64,000 bases of DNA from Chloroflexota bacterium. GTDB taxonomy: Bacteria; Chloroflexota; Anaerolineae; Anaerolineales; Anaerolineaceae. The first letter of the stretch is position 1, and the number at the start of each line of letters is the position of its first letter. Positions 26,949 to 35,108 of the stretch are shown piece after piece. The translations under genes and the position numbers were made by a program. The notes below the pieces were generated by a model that was given only the letters and a program-made list of their open reading frames with translations, was not told where the DNA came from and made no database searches. The stretch lies in the NCBI GenBank assembly GCA_021779955.1, contig JAJXZS010000020.1, positions 1 through 64,000 of the forward strand, given 5' to 3'.

Positions 26949-27183
26949 GAGTTCAATTTTACCTCATGCTTCGGATTTTTCGCAGCAGAGCCCGCAAATA
27001 TCCAGATTTGCATCTTGTTTTGCATCCTGCACAGTGCTATGCTCATCAACTTAGGTGGGCGAGATTCGGATAATTGGGAACCGATTGTAAACCGCACAAG
27101 TTATTCAGATGCAACCAGCAAGATTTGAAGCAATTCTCGGCAAATGATCCGCTGTTAGTCATTCAACCTGAGGGAGGATGGAA

Positions 27184-27585
27184 ATGGTAAAAAGAATACT
27201 TTTTTATATCGGGTGGGTCCTGTTGCCGTTCATCGGCTATTGGATAGACTTATGGAACAATGATTTACATTCCCAAATAAGCCAGACTTTCAATCCTTTC
27301 CCCACTATAGTATTCACGATCTTATTCGATATTGTGTTCGCTGCGATCGTCTTTTGGTTGGTGAGGCAGACTGCAAGAACCACCATTCCGGCTATCGCCT
27401 CCGTAATTTATGCATTCCTGGGCTTAGCGGTAATTTGTATACCATTGCTCTTTTTGACCTCTCTATCCGTGTCCACCCAATTCTTCACCTCCTGGCTGCC
27501 TGTTCACCGCAGTATCGCAGGAGCAATTCTGTTAGTGAGCGGCCTTGCAGGGTTGTTTTGGCGGCCAAAGTCAGCGGAAATCTGA
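27184..27585 (+). CDS. Four-helix membrane protein of unknown function
   Basis: 133 residues. The ATG at 27184 is preferred: AGGGAGG (27171-27177) then sits six bases away, whereas for 27178 it is adjacent. Four hydrophobic helices (about 5-17, 39-60, 70-92 and 107-127) are joined by short loops, with a short tail WRPKSAEI. No family recognised. The codon use looks more AT-rich than its neighbours. Confidence 0.6.
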   Translation: MVKRILFYIGWVLLPFIGYWIDLWNNDLHSQISQTFNPFPTIVFTILFDIVFAAIVFWLVRQTARTTIPAIASVIYAFLGLAVICIPLLFLTSLSVSTQFFTSWLPVHRSIAGAILLVSGLAGLFWRPKSAEI

Positions 27586-27659
27586 ATCTGGTTCAAGGGC
27601 ACGGTCGTAACTGCAACCTGGAAAGATTGGCGGGATTCCCGCTCACCTTGTTCTTAAAC

Positions 27660-27687
27660 TTGACCCCTCGCGGGACGAGTTTATAAT
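27660..27687 (+). promoter_or_regulatory. Consensus promoter with adjacent start codon
   Basis: TTGACC (27660-27665), a 16-base spacer and TATAAT (27682-27687). The expected transcription start coincides with the ATG at 27694, so the HAD gene mRNA should be leaderless. It is the best-formed promoter of the leaderless group. Confidence 0.75.
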
Positions 27688-27693
27688 GGATGC

Positions 27694-28164
27694 ATGATGG
27701 AAATCACCATCCCGGGCAGAGAAAAGTTGAAGCTCAAGCACATCGTCAGCGACGTCAATGGGACGCTCGCCCTCGACGGCTCGCTGATCCCCGGAGTAGC
27801 CGAGAGAATCATCGCCTTGAAACACCGCGTAGACATCCACCTGGTCACCGCCAATACCAGCGGCAAGCAGGCCGAAATCGATACCGCCCTTGGCACGAAG
27901 GCGATCCTCCTGGCGCCAGGCGATGAAGCCGAGCAAAAGGCAGCCTACCTGCGCAGCCTGGATGCTCACACCTGCGCTGCCATTGGCCAGGGCGCCAACG
28001 ACCAATTGATGGTCAAAGAAGCAGCGCTGGGTATCTGCGTACTCTCCATCGAGGGAACCTACCTGCCGACGCTGCTGGCAGCGGACATCGTTTTTCCGGA
28101 TATTCTCTCCGCGCTCGAATGGTTCGAACATCCCAAGCGAATGATTGCGACATTGAGACAATGA
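27694..28164 (+). CDS. HAD-family protein, soluble P-type ATPase-like
   Basis: 156 residues. HAD motif I is DVNGTLALDG (about 20-29), with Asn where phosphatases usually have the second Asp. P-type ATPases also lack that Asp. Later features are LVTANTSGK (motif II-like Thr) and IGQGANDQLMVKEAALGI (motif IV-like GxGxND). It matches stand-alone proteins resembling the P domain of P-type ATPases (COG4087). Substrate unknown. Its stop overlaps the next gene by ATGA. Confidence 0.75.
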   Translation: MMEITIPGREKLKLKHIVSDVNGTLALDGSLIPGVAERIIALKHRVDIHLVTANTSGKQAEIDTALGTKAILLAPGDEAEQKAAYLRSLDAHTCAAIGQGANDQLMVKEAALGICVLSIEGTYLPTLLAADIVFPDILSALEWFEHPKRMIATLRQ

Positions 28165-29384
28165 CCGATCTTCCGGAAGGCTTTACCCCGCTCGATACCA
28201 CACAAGAAACGACGCTTCCACATCACAGACGCAGGCGGCGCAGCATCGTCCCTCCGGGTAAAGATGACCGCGCCGTATTCGTTGGGCAGATTGCCAACCG
28301 GCTCGTTTCCAGTTTCGATTTTTATCTCTTCTCGCTTCTATCAGGGTTGGTACTTGCCCTGGGAATCCTGCTCAACAGCCCCGCCATCTACGTACTGGCG
28401 GCGCTGCTGTCTCCATTCATGGCGCCGCTTATCGGGCTCAGCTTTAGCGCTCCGGTGGGCTCGATCACCTTCTTCTTCCAATCCCTGCTGGGCTTGACTC
28501 TAGGCGCAGGTTTGGTCTTCGGAACCGGCGCTCTGGGCGGCTGGATCTCCACGCTGCTCCCCGGCCTCAACTTTTCGCAATCGCTCTTGCATGCGCAATT
28601 TACCCTGCCTGATTTCTTCCTGCTGACGATCGGCGCAGTGTTGGCCATTTACCTCACTGTGCGCAACCCCAAGCAGCGTTCACTGGTCGCCAGCGTCGCC
28701 CTCGCTTACGAGGTCTATCTTCCGGTCGGCGTGTCGGGGTTTGGCCTCACCAGCCACTTGCAAGGATTGTTCCCCGAAGCGCTCAAAGTGTCAGTGGTGC
28801 ATGTCGGCTGGGTGCTGTTGATTGGTACGCTCCTTCTCGTCTTGATGAGACTGCGCCCGTTCACATTCTTTGGAATCCTGCTCACCATCGCCATCCTGGG
28901 CGGCGCGGTTTATGGGCTTGCCCAGACGAGTGCGTTCGCATCGGCGTTACAGCGGCAAATGATCCCAGTCGAAACGCAAATTGCCTTACCCCCTTCAAGC
29001 AGCCCTGCTTCAGGGACGCAGCCGACAGCCGTCGCAACGTTGACGCCCTCGCCACGACCGATGACCCAAACCGCCGAGGTGCAGCCTTCGCCCACCAACA
29101 CACTGGTGCCCTCACGTACTGCCACCGTGACCATCACGCCCAAGCCCACCCCAGTGTGGGCCATGGTGAACAGCCCTTCGACCACCGGCGCAGTCATCCG
29201 TGAAAAACCCACGTTCAGCGCGAACTATGTGGCCAGTCTATTGAACGGTTCACTCGTCCAGGTGCTGCCCGAGACCGAATTTGCAGACAACAATTACTGG
29301 GTGCATGTCATTACCGAAGACGGCATTGAAGGTTGGATGGTGCGCAGCTTACTAGCCACCGCCACTCCTGCGCCGGGTTGGTAG
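28161..29384 (+). CDS. DUF389-like membrane protein with C-terminal SH3-type domain
   Basis: About 407 residues. The start at 28161 overlaps the HAD stop. An Arg-rich cytoplasmic N-terminus is followed by about six to seven helices (45-260) with the DUF389-like LLNSPAIYVLAALLSPFMAP and LTLGAGLVFGTGALGG. A Thr/Pro-rich linker (about 280-335) leads to a bacterial SH3-like domain (VNSPSTTGAVIREKPTFSAN to GIEGWMVRSLL). SH3b domains bind cell-wall or peptide ligands outside the cell. Role unknown. Confidence 0.7.
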   Translation: MTDLPEGFTPLDTTQETTLPHHRRRRRSIVPPGKDDRAVFVGQIANRLVSSFDFYLFSLLSGLVLALGILLNSPAIYVLAALLSPFMAPLIGLSFSAPVGSITFFFQSLLGLTLGAGLVFGTGALGGWISTLLPGLNFSQSLLHAQFTLPDFFLLTIGAVLAIYLTVRNPKQRSLVASVALAYEVYLPVGVSGFGLTSHLQGLFPEALKVSVVHVGWVLLIGTLLLVLMRLRPFTFFGILLTIAILGGAVYGLAQTSAFASALQRQMIPVETQIALPPSSSPASGTQPTAVATLTPSPRPMTQTAEVQPSPTNTLVPSRTATVTITPKPTPVWAMVNSPSTTGAVIREKPTFSANYVASLLNGSLVQVLPETEFADNNYWVHVITEDGIEGWMVRSLLATATPAPGW

Positions 29385-29426
29385 ACGCATCCTTACAAAA
29401 CATCTTTATCTCTTGCCGGAGTTATT

Positions 29427-30890
29427 ATGACCATTCACTTTGGAACCGATGGCTGGCGTGCAGTCATCTCAGATACCTTCACGTTCTCGAATTTGCACCA
29501 GGTGACCCAGGCGATTGCAGACGCAGTCGAGTCAGAAGTGTGGACCAACCACTCGGGCGGCGCGCACGCACCTGATCCAAAAAAGATGGTCGTTGGTTTC
29601 GACACCCGCTTCCTTTCCGATCGCTATGCGACCGAGGCTGCACGCGTGCTGGCAGCCAATGGATACACCGTCTACCTCGCGCAGGCGGACGCCCCCACTC
29701 CGGTGATCTCTTATGCCGTGCAGCAGCTGAACGCCATCGGCGGCGTGATGATCACCGCATCGCACAATGCCCCGCGATATAACGGCGTCAAACTCAAATC
29801 AGCCTATGGCGGATCGGCGCTTCCTGAGCAATGCCGCCTGGTAGAAGTCTACCTGAATGATAATGAGCAGCGCGGCCGAGGTCCCAACTTGATGGATTTC
29901 GACCAGGCCCGCCAACAGGGATTGATTCAGCGATTCAACCCCATCCCCGCATATTATGAACACTTGCGCAAGTTGATCGATTTCGACCTGATCGCCGACA
30001 CTCCCCAACGTTTCGTGGTCGATTCGATGTATGGATCCGGGCGCGGTGTCATCCGCGGCATCCTTCAAGGCTGTGGATGTGAGATCCAGGAGATCCGTGG
30101 CGAAATGAATCCCGGATTCGGCGGCGTGCACCCCGAACCGATCGAAAAGTACCTCGGCGCCCTGGCCGGCGCGATTTCGACGGGCATGGGCTCATTTGGC
30201 GTGGCCACCGACGGCGACGCGGACCGCATCGGTGCAATGGACGAGCGAGGCACCTTCGTCGACCCGCACAAGATCATGTCGCTCGCTTTGCGGCATCTAC
30301 ACGAAAAGCGCAGTCTGTCCGGCTCGGTTGTGCGGACTGTTTCGACCACGCGTATGATCGACCGCCTGGCGAAGAAGTACAGCCTGGAAGTGCATGAGAC
30401 GCCCGTTGGATTTAACCATATCGCCGATTACATGCTTAAAGAGGATGTGCTGATCGGAGGCGAGGAATCTGGCGGCATTTCGTTCAAGGGCCATATTCCC
30501 GAAGGCGACGGCATCATCATGGGCTTGCTGATTATAGAGATGGTCTCCCGCGCAAAAACATCGCTCTACGAGATGGTGGAAGACCTTCAGCGCGAAGTGG
30601 GACCCGTTTTCTACGAACGAACCGACATCCGCTTGAAGCATCCGGTTGCCAAGGAGAGAATGGTGCAGGCCCTCGTGGATGAACCGCCTGCGGCGATCGG
30701 TGGCGAGAAAATCAGCGAAGTCTGCACACGCGACGGCGTCAAATACATCCTGGGCGACGACTCATGGCTGCTTATTCGTCCATCAGGCACCGAACCGGTG
30801 CTGCGAGTCTATGCCGAAGGCCGCAGCCGCGAGATGGTCAAAGCCCTGCTCAAGCACGGAAATGAAGTGGCAGACGGCTTCTGTAAATAA
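29427..30890 (+). CDS. Phosphohexomutase (phosphoglucomutase/phosphomannomutase family)
   Basis: 487 residues. The four domains carry the phosphoserine loop ITASHNAPRYNG (Ser112), the metal loop TDGDADR (261-267), the sugar-binding GGEESGG and the phosphate-binding RPSGTEPVLRVYAE. It interconverts hexose 1- and 6-phosphates. The sequence does not settle glucose, mannose or glucosamine. With galT and galK in the window, a glucose-1-phosphate role is plausible. A CCGGAG SD precedes the ATG, and a terminator follows. Confidence 0.92.
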   Translation: MTIHFGTDGWRAVISDTFTFSNLHQVTQAIADAVESEVWTNHSGGAHAPDPKKMVVGFDTRFLSDRYATEAARVLAANGYTVYLAQADAPTPVISYAVQQLNAIGGVMITASHNAPRYNGVKLKSAYGGSALPEQCRLVEVYLNDNEQRGRGPNLMDFDQARQQGLIQRFNPIPAYYEHLRKLIDFDLIADTPQRFVVDSMYGSGRGVIRGILQGCGCEIQEIRGEMNPGFGGVHPEPIEKYLGALAGAISTGMGSFGVATDGDADRIGAMDERGTFVDPHKIMSLALRHLHEKRSLSGSVVRTVSTTRMIDRLAKKYSLEVHETPVGFNHIADYMLKEDVLIGGEESGGISFKGHIPEGDGIIMGLLIIEMVSRAKTSLYEMVEDLQREVGPVFYERTDIRLKHPVAKERMVQALVDEPPAAIGGEKISEVCTRDGVKYILGDDSWLLIRPSGTEPVLRVYAEGRSREMVKALLKHGNEVADGFCK

Positions 30891-30915
30891 CCTGGAATAT
30901 CCCCCTGGATAATGC

Positions 30916-30949
30916 AAAAAGGCGTTTTCGACATGAAAACGCCTGTTTT
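30916..30949. terminator. Bidirectional intrinsic terminator
   Basis: Stem AGGCGTTTTC/GAAAACGCCT with loop GACAT, A run on the left and GTTTTG on the right. It separates the convergent phosphohexomutase gene and the long minus-strand operon ending at 30975. Confidence 0.85.
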
Positions 30950-30974
30950 GTTCATCGGGAGACCTGTCAGATGA

Positions 30975-31565
30975 CTAGTGCGATGAAATCCTGATGCGTC
31001 TGACGAGCAAAATCACCAGCACGAGCGCAACCGCCATGCCCAAGAGGCCCGGCAAGCCCACTTCATCGGCAAAGCCGGTGGTGGGAAGGGCCGTGGAGGT
31101 GCGGCGTGGAGTTGACGTCCGCCTTGGCGTTGAACTTGGCGTTCCTGCGCCGCCTCCTGCAGGGCCCATTTGGGTTTGCAGCGCTTGAACAGTTTGCATT
31201 TCAGACACCGAGAGTCTTGATGTCGCCGTTGGAAGCCCGGTGCTCGTCCGGACGATTGCCACAAGGGTCTTGGTAGCAGTGGGCGGAGCAGTGGTGGCCA
31301 GTTGCGTCATCCGTGCAGCTGTTGCAGCCCCTGCTGTGGCAGTGTTGGCCGCATTAATTGCTGCGGCAGTCTCCTGGCGTTGGGTATTCTGGTTGGCAAT
31401 CAGGCGCGGCGCCACGATCAGCAAAAGAATCAGCGCAAGCACAAAGATCGCACCCAAAATACCGATGGCTAGCAGGAAGTTCCTGTTGGAAGGCTTCTTC
31501 TCCGGTTCGCCGCCACCCCCCGATCCTTCATCGAATTGCTTCTCATCATAATTGGTTAATGACAT
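30975..31565 (-). CDS. Bitopic membrane protein with LPTTG sorting-type tail
   Basis: 196 residues. An acidic cytoplasmic N-terminus with a Gly run is followed by a first helix (about 30-52), an Ala/Thr-rich coiled region (60-105) and a Thr/Pro/Arg linker. It ends with LPTTG (160-164), a hydrophobic stretch (about 171-187) and a basic tail RRIRISSH, the layout of a sortase substrate. AAGGAGG precedes the ATG. Last gene of the eight-gene operon. A sortase is not in the window. Function unknown. Confidence 0.7.
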   Translation of the reverse strand: MSLTNYDEKQFDEGSGGGGEPEKKPSNRNFLLAIGILGAIFVLALILLLIVAPRLIANQNTQRQETAAAINAANTATAGAATAARMTQLATTAPPTATKTLVAIVRTSTGLPTATSRLSVSEMQTVQALQTQMGPAGGGAGTPSSTPRRTSTPRRTSTALPTTGFADEVGLPGLLGMAVALVLVILLVRRIRISSH

Positions 31566-31579
31566 GGCTTTCCTCCTTA

Positions 31580-32656
31580 TTAGGTCTCCGCGGATAATTC
31601 AGTTTCGATCGAGATGACTTCCAGGTTGGCCAGCGGAATCACCTTTTTTACCTGGTCGATTCGCACTTCAGCTGCCGGGGCGCGCAAGCCCGATGGCAGC
31701 AACGTGTTAGATAGGGACACTTTTTCAATGATCCCCGTTTGCCCTGCAAATGGATAAGCATTGATGTGCACCATTTGCCCGGCCTGGTACTCACAAAAGC
31801 CGTCGAACATCTGCCCATCGACTGGTAATGGGATGACCACTTCGGGTCGAACGCCCTTGCGCTGGTTCATCGGGGTGGCATTGATGGCTGCATCACGGCC
31901 TTCGTTGGTCGAGAGAAGTTGGTAGGCGAGCTGATTCATTCCCATGATTCCGAAGCCGTCTGTCACCAGAATTGGATATGGTTGGGCCTGGGCGGCAGGG
32001 ATCAGGCGCGATGGGATGCTGCCTGCGATCAACCCGGCGATTCCGGCAGCCGCTGCCTGTTCAAGAATGGTGCTGTCAAGAACTGTTCCAGCCAGCACAA
32101 TACTCCCTCTCACATCAATGGCAAAAGCGTCCCCCACCAACGCAGCTTCGCGCTCGGAAGCTTTGTTCACAAGAGGACCGTAACCGACTTTATCATTGCC
32201 CCAGGCGCCCTGGATGAGAGTGCCAACACCTTCAATGACAATCTTGCGGTTTCGCTGGATTTCGACCACTAAGCCCGGGATACGCGCCTCGAGGGCAACG
32301 TGCCGGGTTTTGGTTTCGATCATCACGCAACCATCTTGTATCGCAAGGATCAACCCTGGTGCAGGAGTGCGGATCACTCGCGAGAACAAGCCGCCAGTTT
32401 CGGCGATTATGTCTTTCTCCTCCAGGCGTTCGCCAACCTTGTGCTGGATCAATTCTTCGGCTTCCTGCTTGGAGCTCAAGCCCAGAGCGCGCACGATGTC
32501 GACGGTCACCTGCGAAACAGGGATATCCACTTCGGCGAGGATATCGCTTGTGGATACGCTTTGCCCCTGGCGAACAAGCACATTGCCAGGCACCGGCAGT
32601 GAATGACTGCGGCGGAACTTGGCAATTGGTCGAATATCGAGAACCTGTGCTTGCAT
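31580..32656 (-). CDS. Conserved operon protein with lipoyl/hybrid-motif-like N-terminal part, unknown function
   Basis: 358 residues from the ATG at 32656, which has a GGGAG SD six bases away; a GTG at 32668 is possible. The first ~150 residues (VPGNVLVRQGQSVSTSDILA, HKVGERLEEKDIIAETGGLF, TPAPGLILAIQDGCVMIETK) have the repeated beta-hairpin pattern of barrel-sandwich hybrid domains, but no clear lipoyl- or biotin-lysine motif. A Gly/Ala-rich middle (AAAAGIAGLIAGSIPSRLI) and a KOW-like C-terminus (GQTGIIEKVSL) follow. It sits between the GlmL-like ATPase and the LPTTG protein. I do not recognise the family. Confidence 0.6.
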   Translation of the reverse strand: MQAQVLDIRPIAKFRRSHSLPVPGNVLVRQGQSVSTSDILAEVDIPVSQVTVDIVRALGLSSKQEAEELIQHKVGERLEEKDIIAETGGLFSRVIRTPAPGLILAIQDGCVMIETKTRHVALEARIPGLVVEIQRNRKIVIEGVGTLIQGAWGNDKVGYGPLVNKASEREAALVGDAFAIDVRGSIVLAGTVLDSTILEQAAAAGIAGLIAGSIPSRLIPAAQAQPYPILVTDGFGIMGMNQLAYQLLSTNEGRDAAINATPMNQRKGVRPEVVIPLPVDGQMFDGFCEYQAGQMVHINAYPFAGQTGIIEKVSLSNTLLPSGLRAPAAEVRIDQVKKVIPLANLEVISIETELSAET

Positions 32657-32695
32657 GATGACTCCCACAAATGCTGTTGCAATTACTGTACCAGA

Positions 32696-34420
32696 TTATT
32701 CACCCAGTGCAACCTTCCAACTATCGTAGAGTTCTTCGCGTTCCTCTTCATTCTCTGGCATGTTCAACGGCCTACCGCGCGCATCGATTATCAAGCCGCA
32801 AATTCCGCCGTTTACCTTGTAGAAATCTTCGACCAAGCCGCTGGCTTCGATACGCGTCCGATGCATGGGTTCGAGGTACAGGTTGGCGGTTTCTCCAGGC
32901 TTAAGCGGTAATGCCACAAGCGTGCCTTTGGTGACTGAAGCCTCGGAAACCCTGCCGTCTGAGTATTCCAGGCGCACATTCAGGATTTCGGTTCCTGCAC
33001 GACTATCGCTCAGGGGCGAAACAACCGTAGCCAGATTGGTGAACGCTGACGATTCGAGCACCTGGATGGGTAAGTAAGGCTGTACTACGGCAACCGCGCC
33101 AAGAGAAGAGATGATCGAATGCTTGTCCAAAATCAACGTGGTGATTCCCGCAGGTTGGATGCCATCCAGCAGGGTCAGCAGGATTTCAGCCGCCGAAGTC
33201 CCGCGGGTGAGCGTGGCGCCGCTGGCAACGATTGGGTCGTAGCTGCTGGCAGTCAAACCACCTCGCAGGCGAATTTCACGGACCATCTCGCGCAATATCT
33301 GGCGAGTTGCTGCCAGTTCGATCGCCAGTGCCTCCCTGGTGGCAGGCAAGCTCTCAGGGCTAAGCGTCTTTTGATAAAGTGCGTCGCGTAAATCCTCGAG
33401 CGAGATATCTCGAGGGAGCCATTGATGGATTTGTTCGATGTTCGCTCTTTTGAGGAATTCAGCCATTCCGCTGCCTGTGCCGAAGGGGAAGCTATTCACC
33501 GAAGTTGAGCTGCCAAAACCGGCAGTGACACTCGAACTGCCTGCGCCAACATCGAATGCCAGGACTCCTTTTTGGGGGTCATTGGTCGCACTCAAGAAGC
33601 GGACGATCTTTCCCGCCGCCGTAGCTGAGGATTCAGGAGGAGTATTGCAGATGGTGGCGATGCGCGAAAGGCCTTTCACATTGTTGCCCTGGATGCGATT
33701 GATCAAAGGAGTAAGCGCGCTGCCCACTTTTTCGATTTCAATCCGGTCGATCTCGGGGCGAATATTCGGCGCAATGTCAATGGCAGTGAAGCGTTCAACC
33801 TGATCCTTGACTTCTGCAGCCAGCGCTTGATTGCCGCAATAAAATACGGCTGGACGCTCTTCTGCCGGCATTGTCTGCAGAATTCGGCAGATGAGATCGC
33901 TCATTTTGAGAACTGACCGGCTGGCGCCGTTGTCCGTACCGCCAGCAAAAAGGATCAGATCAGGTTTGGCCGCCAGGATGGCATCGGCGCGCTCGTCTAT
34001 CGAACGGCGGTCATTGATGCCGATGCTCTCGACGACCTTACCGTTGACCGAACCGGCAAGCTCGTTAATCGCTTCCAGCGATGCATCGCCCAACAATCCC
34101 ACCGTGACCAGGTTCAAAGGTCGCCCGCATGAATATGTGACGACCAACCCATCGGCGCCTTCGCCGCCGGCCTGGCTGGGAATGATCAGATTGGCTTCCT
34201 TATCGAGCAATATCCGCCCTGTGATCTTTTGCAGCTTGTCGAGTGACTGGTAGATGCTCTCACCAACGTCGAAGAAGGGAGCATAGATCGTGGACGGTGA
34301 GGATCCCGAGGCAATAAACCGGTATTGTCCATCCGCAACGTCGAAGAGATTCGCCCTGGTATTTGTCGTACCGAGGTCGAGTGCTATGAGTGAAACTGCA
34401 TCCAGGCTCTTGGTACTCAT
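32696..34420 (-). CDS. GlmL/MutL-family ASKHA ATPase
   Basis: 574 residues. The N-terminal phosphate-1 motif ALDLGTTNTRANLF (13-26) and later LAFDVGAGSSSVTAGF and LILFAGGTDNG belong to the sugar kinase/Hsp70/actin fold. The overall match is to the glutamate-mutase accessory protein GlmL (Pfam MutL, not the mismatch-repair MutL). GlmL is linked to adenosylcobalamin mutases, but no mutase subunit genes lie nearby. Here it is embedded among membrane proteins, so a different client is likely. The C-terminal ~120 residues form a separate domain. Confidence 0.75.
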   Translation of the reverse strand: MSTKSLDAVSLIALDLGTTNTRANLFDVADGQYRFIASGSSPSTIYAPFFDVGESIYQSLDKLQKITGRILLDKEANLIIPSQAGGEGADGLVVTYSCGRPLNLVTVGLLGDASLEAINELAGSVNGKVVESIGINDRRSIDERADAILAAKPDLILFAGGTDNGASRSVLKMSDLICRILQTMPAEERPAVFYCGNQALAAEVKDQVERFTAIDIAPNIRPEIDRIEIEKVGSALTPLINRIQGNNVKGLSRIATICNTPPESSATAAGKIVRFLSATNDPQKGVLAFDVGAGSSSVTAGFGSSTSVNSFPFGTGSGMAEFLKRANIEQIHQWLPRDISLEDLRDALYQKTLSPESLPATREALAIELAATRQILREMVREIRLRGGLTASSYDPIVASGATLTRGTSAAEILLTLLDGIQPAGITTLILDKHSIISSLGAVAVVQPYLPIQVLESSAFTNLATVVSPLSDSRAGTEILNVRLEYSDGRVSEASVTKGTLVALPLKPGETANLYLEPMHRTRIEASGLVEDFYKVNGGICGLIIDARGRPLNMPENEEEREELYDSWKVALGE

Positions 34421-34424
34421 CTCT

Positions 34425-35093
34425 TCATCCAGTAATCAGTGTCGATATCGTGCGGATCACAAAATCAGCCCGTTCAACGAGCGCGGTCAGTCCGGCAGTC
34501 AGAACACCGGCAAAGATCGCGCCGAATGTCAGGGCAATAAAGAATTTACCGATTCCCGAAAGCCATGCGGAAATGGCAACGCGCGCCGGTGCCTGCCCGG
34601 CTTGTTCCTTGCCGCCGAAATTGAAATATGCCAGGGCAGTGACCGTGCCTGCAAGCAGGAATAACCCTTCGACCCCGAGCAAAAGCGGTGAAGTGCCTGA
34701 GGTGTTCGCCTGGCTGCCAAAAGCATCGATGGCTGCCCTCACCTGGCCAAAGATCGTACCCAGCGCTGCTCCGCCGATGGCGATGGCTGCTCCCGAACCA
34801 ACGAGTACCGCCATCGAGACATTGCCCAACCTGCCCAGACGTGGTGAAAGCTTGGTCAATAACAAGCCTGACAGAATCAGAGGGAATAATGCCAGGATCG
34901 ATCCCTGGATAAGGGGGACGACAAGATGCGGCAAAATCACCTGATAGATGATCACAACAGCAAAATAGCCTGCCGCGGCGCCCACGAAAATACCTGTGGC
35001 AATACGAAAGACTGGATTATCTCCGAATAAATAGCTGAAGATAAATAGCGTAAGAACGAGGCTGATCAATGTCCAGATTACATCGATGTTCAT
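34425..35093 (-). CDS. Polytopic membrane protein of the GlmL operon
   Basis: 222 residues with about six hydrophobic helices (5-23, 29-52, 57-78, 88-116, 133-160 and 175-205). Many Gly and Ala residues fall within helices, and a polar loop with DAFGSQANTSGTS lies near 125. It ends four bases before the GlmL-like gene. No family recognised. Confidence 0.65.
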   Translation of the reverse strand: MNIDVIWTLISLVLTLFIFSYLFGDNPVFRIATGIFVGAAAGYFAVVIIYQVILPHLVVPLIQGSILALFPLILSGLLLTKLSPRLGRLGNVSMAVLVGSGAAIAIGGAALGTIFGQVRAAIDAFGSQANTSGTSPLLLGVEGLFLLAGTVTALAYFNFGGKEQAGQAPARVAISAWLSGIGKFFIALTFGAIFAGVLTAGLTALVERADFVIRTISTLITG

Positions 35094-35108
35094 CGTCTTC
35101 GATTCCTG

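Noticed and set aside
32696-34420. DNA mismatch-repair MutL
   Set aside because: The name clash is with the GlmL-type MutL family. The sequence has an actin-like ASKHA ATPase motif, not a GHKL ATPase.
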